This document shows positions 62,709-64,000 of a stretch of 64,000 bases of DNA, piece by piece. The stretch is taken from the NCBI GenBank assembly GCA_017479885.1, contig JAFVBR010000025.1, positions 62,001 to 126,000 of the forward strand, given 5' to 3'. Positions within the stretch are counted from its first letter, which is position 1; every line of letters begins with the position of its first letter. This stretch comes from Paludibacteraceae bacterium. Its GTDB lineage: Bacteria; Bacteroidota; Bacteroidia; Bacteroidales; Paludibacteraceae. The notes beneath the pieces are model-generated. The model was not told the DNA's origin and did not search any database. It was given only the letters and a program-made list of their open reading frames with translations. Made by a program: the position numbers and the translations under genes.

Positions 62709-64000
62709 ATGGCAAAAAGAGCATTAGTCAGTGTTAGCGACAAAACAGGACTGGTTGAGTTCGTCTCAGGTCTCAAGCAGGCAGGCTGGGAAATAATTGC
62801 AACCGGAGGTACTCAGGCCTTGCTTGAACAGTCCGGCATCAAAACTATCGGAATAAGCGATGTTACAGGTTTCCCTGAGATCTGTGACGGGCGTGTAAAG
62901 ACACTTCATCCAAAAGTACATGGAGCACTTCTTGCCCGCAGAAACAACCCTGCACATTTGAAAGCGCTTCAGGACAACGACATATCTTTCATCGACCTTG
63001 TATGTGTCAACCTCTATCCTTTCCGCCAGACGATAGCCAATAAGGATGTCACTCTCGACGAAGCTATCGAAAAGATTGATATCGGCGGGCCATCAATGCT
63101 CCGCAGTGCAGCCAAGAACTTTGAGAGCGTAACCGTTGTATGCGACCCTGCCGACTATCAGCAGGTACTTGAAGAAATCAGACTCAACGGTGATACATCA
63201 CTCCAAACACGCCTCTGCTTGTCAGCCAAAGCTTACACTCACACTGCACAGTATGATTGCTGCATCGCCACATACATGCGTCAGCAGGCACAATTGCCCG
63301 AGAAACTGTTTCTTGAGTTTGACCTCAAGCAACCTTTGCGTTATGGCGAGAATCCTCATCAATCCGCCAATTTCTATTCTTCTGTTCAAGATATGCCCTA
63401 TTCTCTTGCATCTGCCGAGCAACTGCAGGGCAAAGAGATGTCATATAACAACATCCAGGATGCCAATGCCGCTCTCAATATAGTTCGCGACTTCAAGAAA
63501 CCGTTTTGCGTTGCTCTGAAACACATGAACCCATGCGGAGCTGCAGAGGCTGATGATATTGAAACTGCCTGGCAGAAAGCTTACGAAGCGGACAGTGTCA
63601 GCATATATGGCGGTATAGTTGCCGTCAATCGTTGCTTGACTGAAAAAGTTGCTCTGGGAATGAAACCTATCTTTCTCGAGATAGTAATGGCACCTGATTT
63701 CACACCCGAGGCTCTGCAGGTTCTTTCCTCAAAGAAAAATCTCAGAGTCCTGAAGGTTGACATGACTCCTTCGCAGCAGAAAATCGACCAATATGTAAGC
63801 GTTAACGGAGGATTGCTGGTTCAGCACCTTGACACCCAAACCGAGCAGCTGACTGCCGATATGTGTGTTACAAACACCACACCTGACGAACAAACACTTG
63901 CCGACTTGCAGTTTGCCTGGAATATCGTAAAACATGTGAAATCCAACGCCATTGTAGTTGCCAAAGACGGACAAACATGTGGCGTAGGTGCAGGGCAGAT
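62709..64000 (+). CDS. purH: Bifunctional AICAR transformylase/IMP cyclohydrolase, N-terminal 430 residues (3' end outside window)
   Basis: Last two steps to IMP. The frame is open from ATG 62709 to the end of the window. The N-terminal cyclohydrolase (MGS-like) domain shows RALVSVSDKTGLVEF, WEIIATGGTQALLEQSGI, DGRVKTLHPKVHGALLARR and DIGGPSMLRSAAKN. The transformylase part has LRYGENPHQSANFY, the catalytic ALKHMNPCGAAE and YGGIVAVNR. The last codons seen encode GVGAGQ. About 75 residues of a ~505-residue enzyme are missing. It starts 17 nt after purM. Confidence 0.95.
   Translation, partial: MAKRALVSVSDKTGLVEFVSGLKQAGWEIIATGGTQALLEQSGIKTIGISDVTGFPEICDGRVKTLHPKVHGALLARRNNPAHLKALQDNDISFIDLVCVNLYPFRQTIANKDVTLDEAIEKIDIGGPSMLRSAAKNFESVTVVCDPADYQQVLEEIRLNGDTSLQTRLCLSAKAYTHTAQYDCCIATYMRQQAQLPEKLFLEFDLKQPLRYGENPHQSANFYSSVQDMPYSLASAEQLQGKEMSYNNIQDANAALNIVRDFKKPFCVALKHMNPCGAAEADDIETAWQKAYEADSVSIYGGIVAVNRCLTEKVALGMKPIFLEIVMAPDFTPEALQVLSSKKNLRVLKVDMTPSQQKIDQYVSVNGGLLVQHLDTQTEQLTADMCVTNTTPDEQTLADLQFAWNIVKHVKSNAIVVAKDGQTCGVGAGQ

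Overview
The window is a 64 kb chromosomal segment from a member of the order Bacteroidales. Three things point there. Promoters of the form TTG-N19/20-TAnnTTTG, the Bacteroidetes primary-sigma type, recur in front of operons. The gene content includes a Mfa/Fim-type fimbrial operon with DUF3575 and DUF3868 proteins, type III glutamine synthetase and a PhoU-like/Pit pair. A giant surface protein ends in what looks like a type IX secretion (T9SS) sorting domain, which argues against Bacteroides proper and for a T9SS-bearing lineage such as the Prevotella, Porphyromonas or Paludibacter relatives. No tRNA, rRNA, insertion sequence or CRISPR array was seen.

Layout. (1) 1-5.4 kb is housekeeping: the 3' end of adk, then obg and xseB, a phosphate transport pair (PhoU-like plus Pit, minus strand), malate dehydrogenase, and a thioredoxin-like lipoprotein. 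(2) 5.4-27.1 kb is one minus-strand surface locus driven by a good promoter at 27.1 kb. Its order is DUF3575 protein, DUF3868/OmpA protein, major fimbrillin, Mfa2/FimB-like anchor, fimbrillin-like accessory protein, a ~5,024-residue beta-helix protein of about seven modules, and the redoxin lipoprotein. (3) 27.6-31.5 kb holds a CLC chloride channel with CBS domains, a polyprenyl-phosphate sugar transferase and TsaC. (4) 31.6-38.7 kb is an outer-membrane porin-like protein, an imelysin, a two-heme lipoprotein and a fused cytochrome c synthase (CcsBA). (5) 38.7-46 kb is an exopolysaccharide island with patchy base composition: radical SAM protein, pyruvyl transferase, three family-2 glycosyltransferases and a small protein, with an AAA ATPase on the opposite strand in the middle. 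(6) 46.2-48.4 kb is glnN. (7) 48.5-64 kb is a nucleotide-synthesis supercluster, pyrC-pyrK-pyrD-pyrF-pyrE-pyrB-guaB-guaA-purE-purL-purM-purH, all on the plus strand and running off the end.

How the parts work together. The last cluster puts the whole UMP pathway after carbamoyl phosphate, IMP-to-GMP conversion and four purine steps behind one visible promoter. Its leader carries a candidate 24-codon peptide followed 8 nt later by a strong terminator hairpin, so it looks like a coupled transcription-translation attenuator. The fimbrial locus pairs the pilus genes with a giant cargo that carries a T9SS-like tail, comparable in logic to Mfa5 of Porphyromonas. The exopolysaccharide island has a leader with two candidate terminators and a C10 tract in its first gene. 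One more C would give a more natural C-terminus whose stop codon overlaps the next start.

Other points of interest are three intergenic arrays with an 11-bp period sharing ACGGTG, a PyrB carrying a PyrI-like zinc tail, AT-rich segments inside the giant gene and inside a glycosyltransferase, and a G8 tract in the fimbrial leader. All functional statements are read from sequence and family knowledge; no database search was run.
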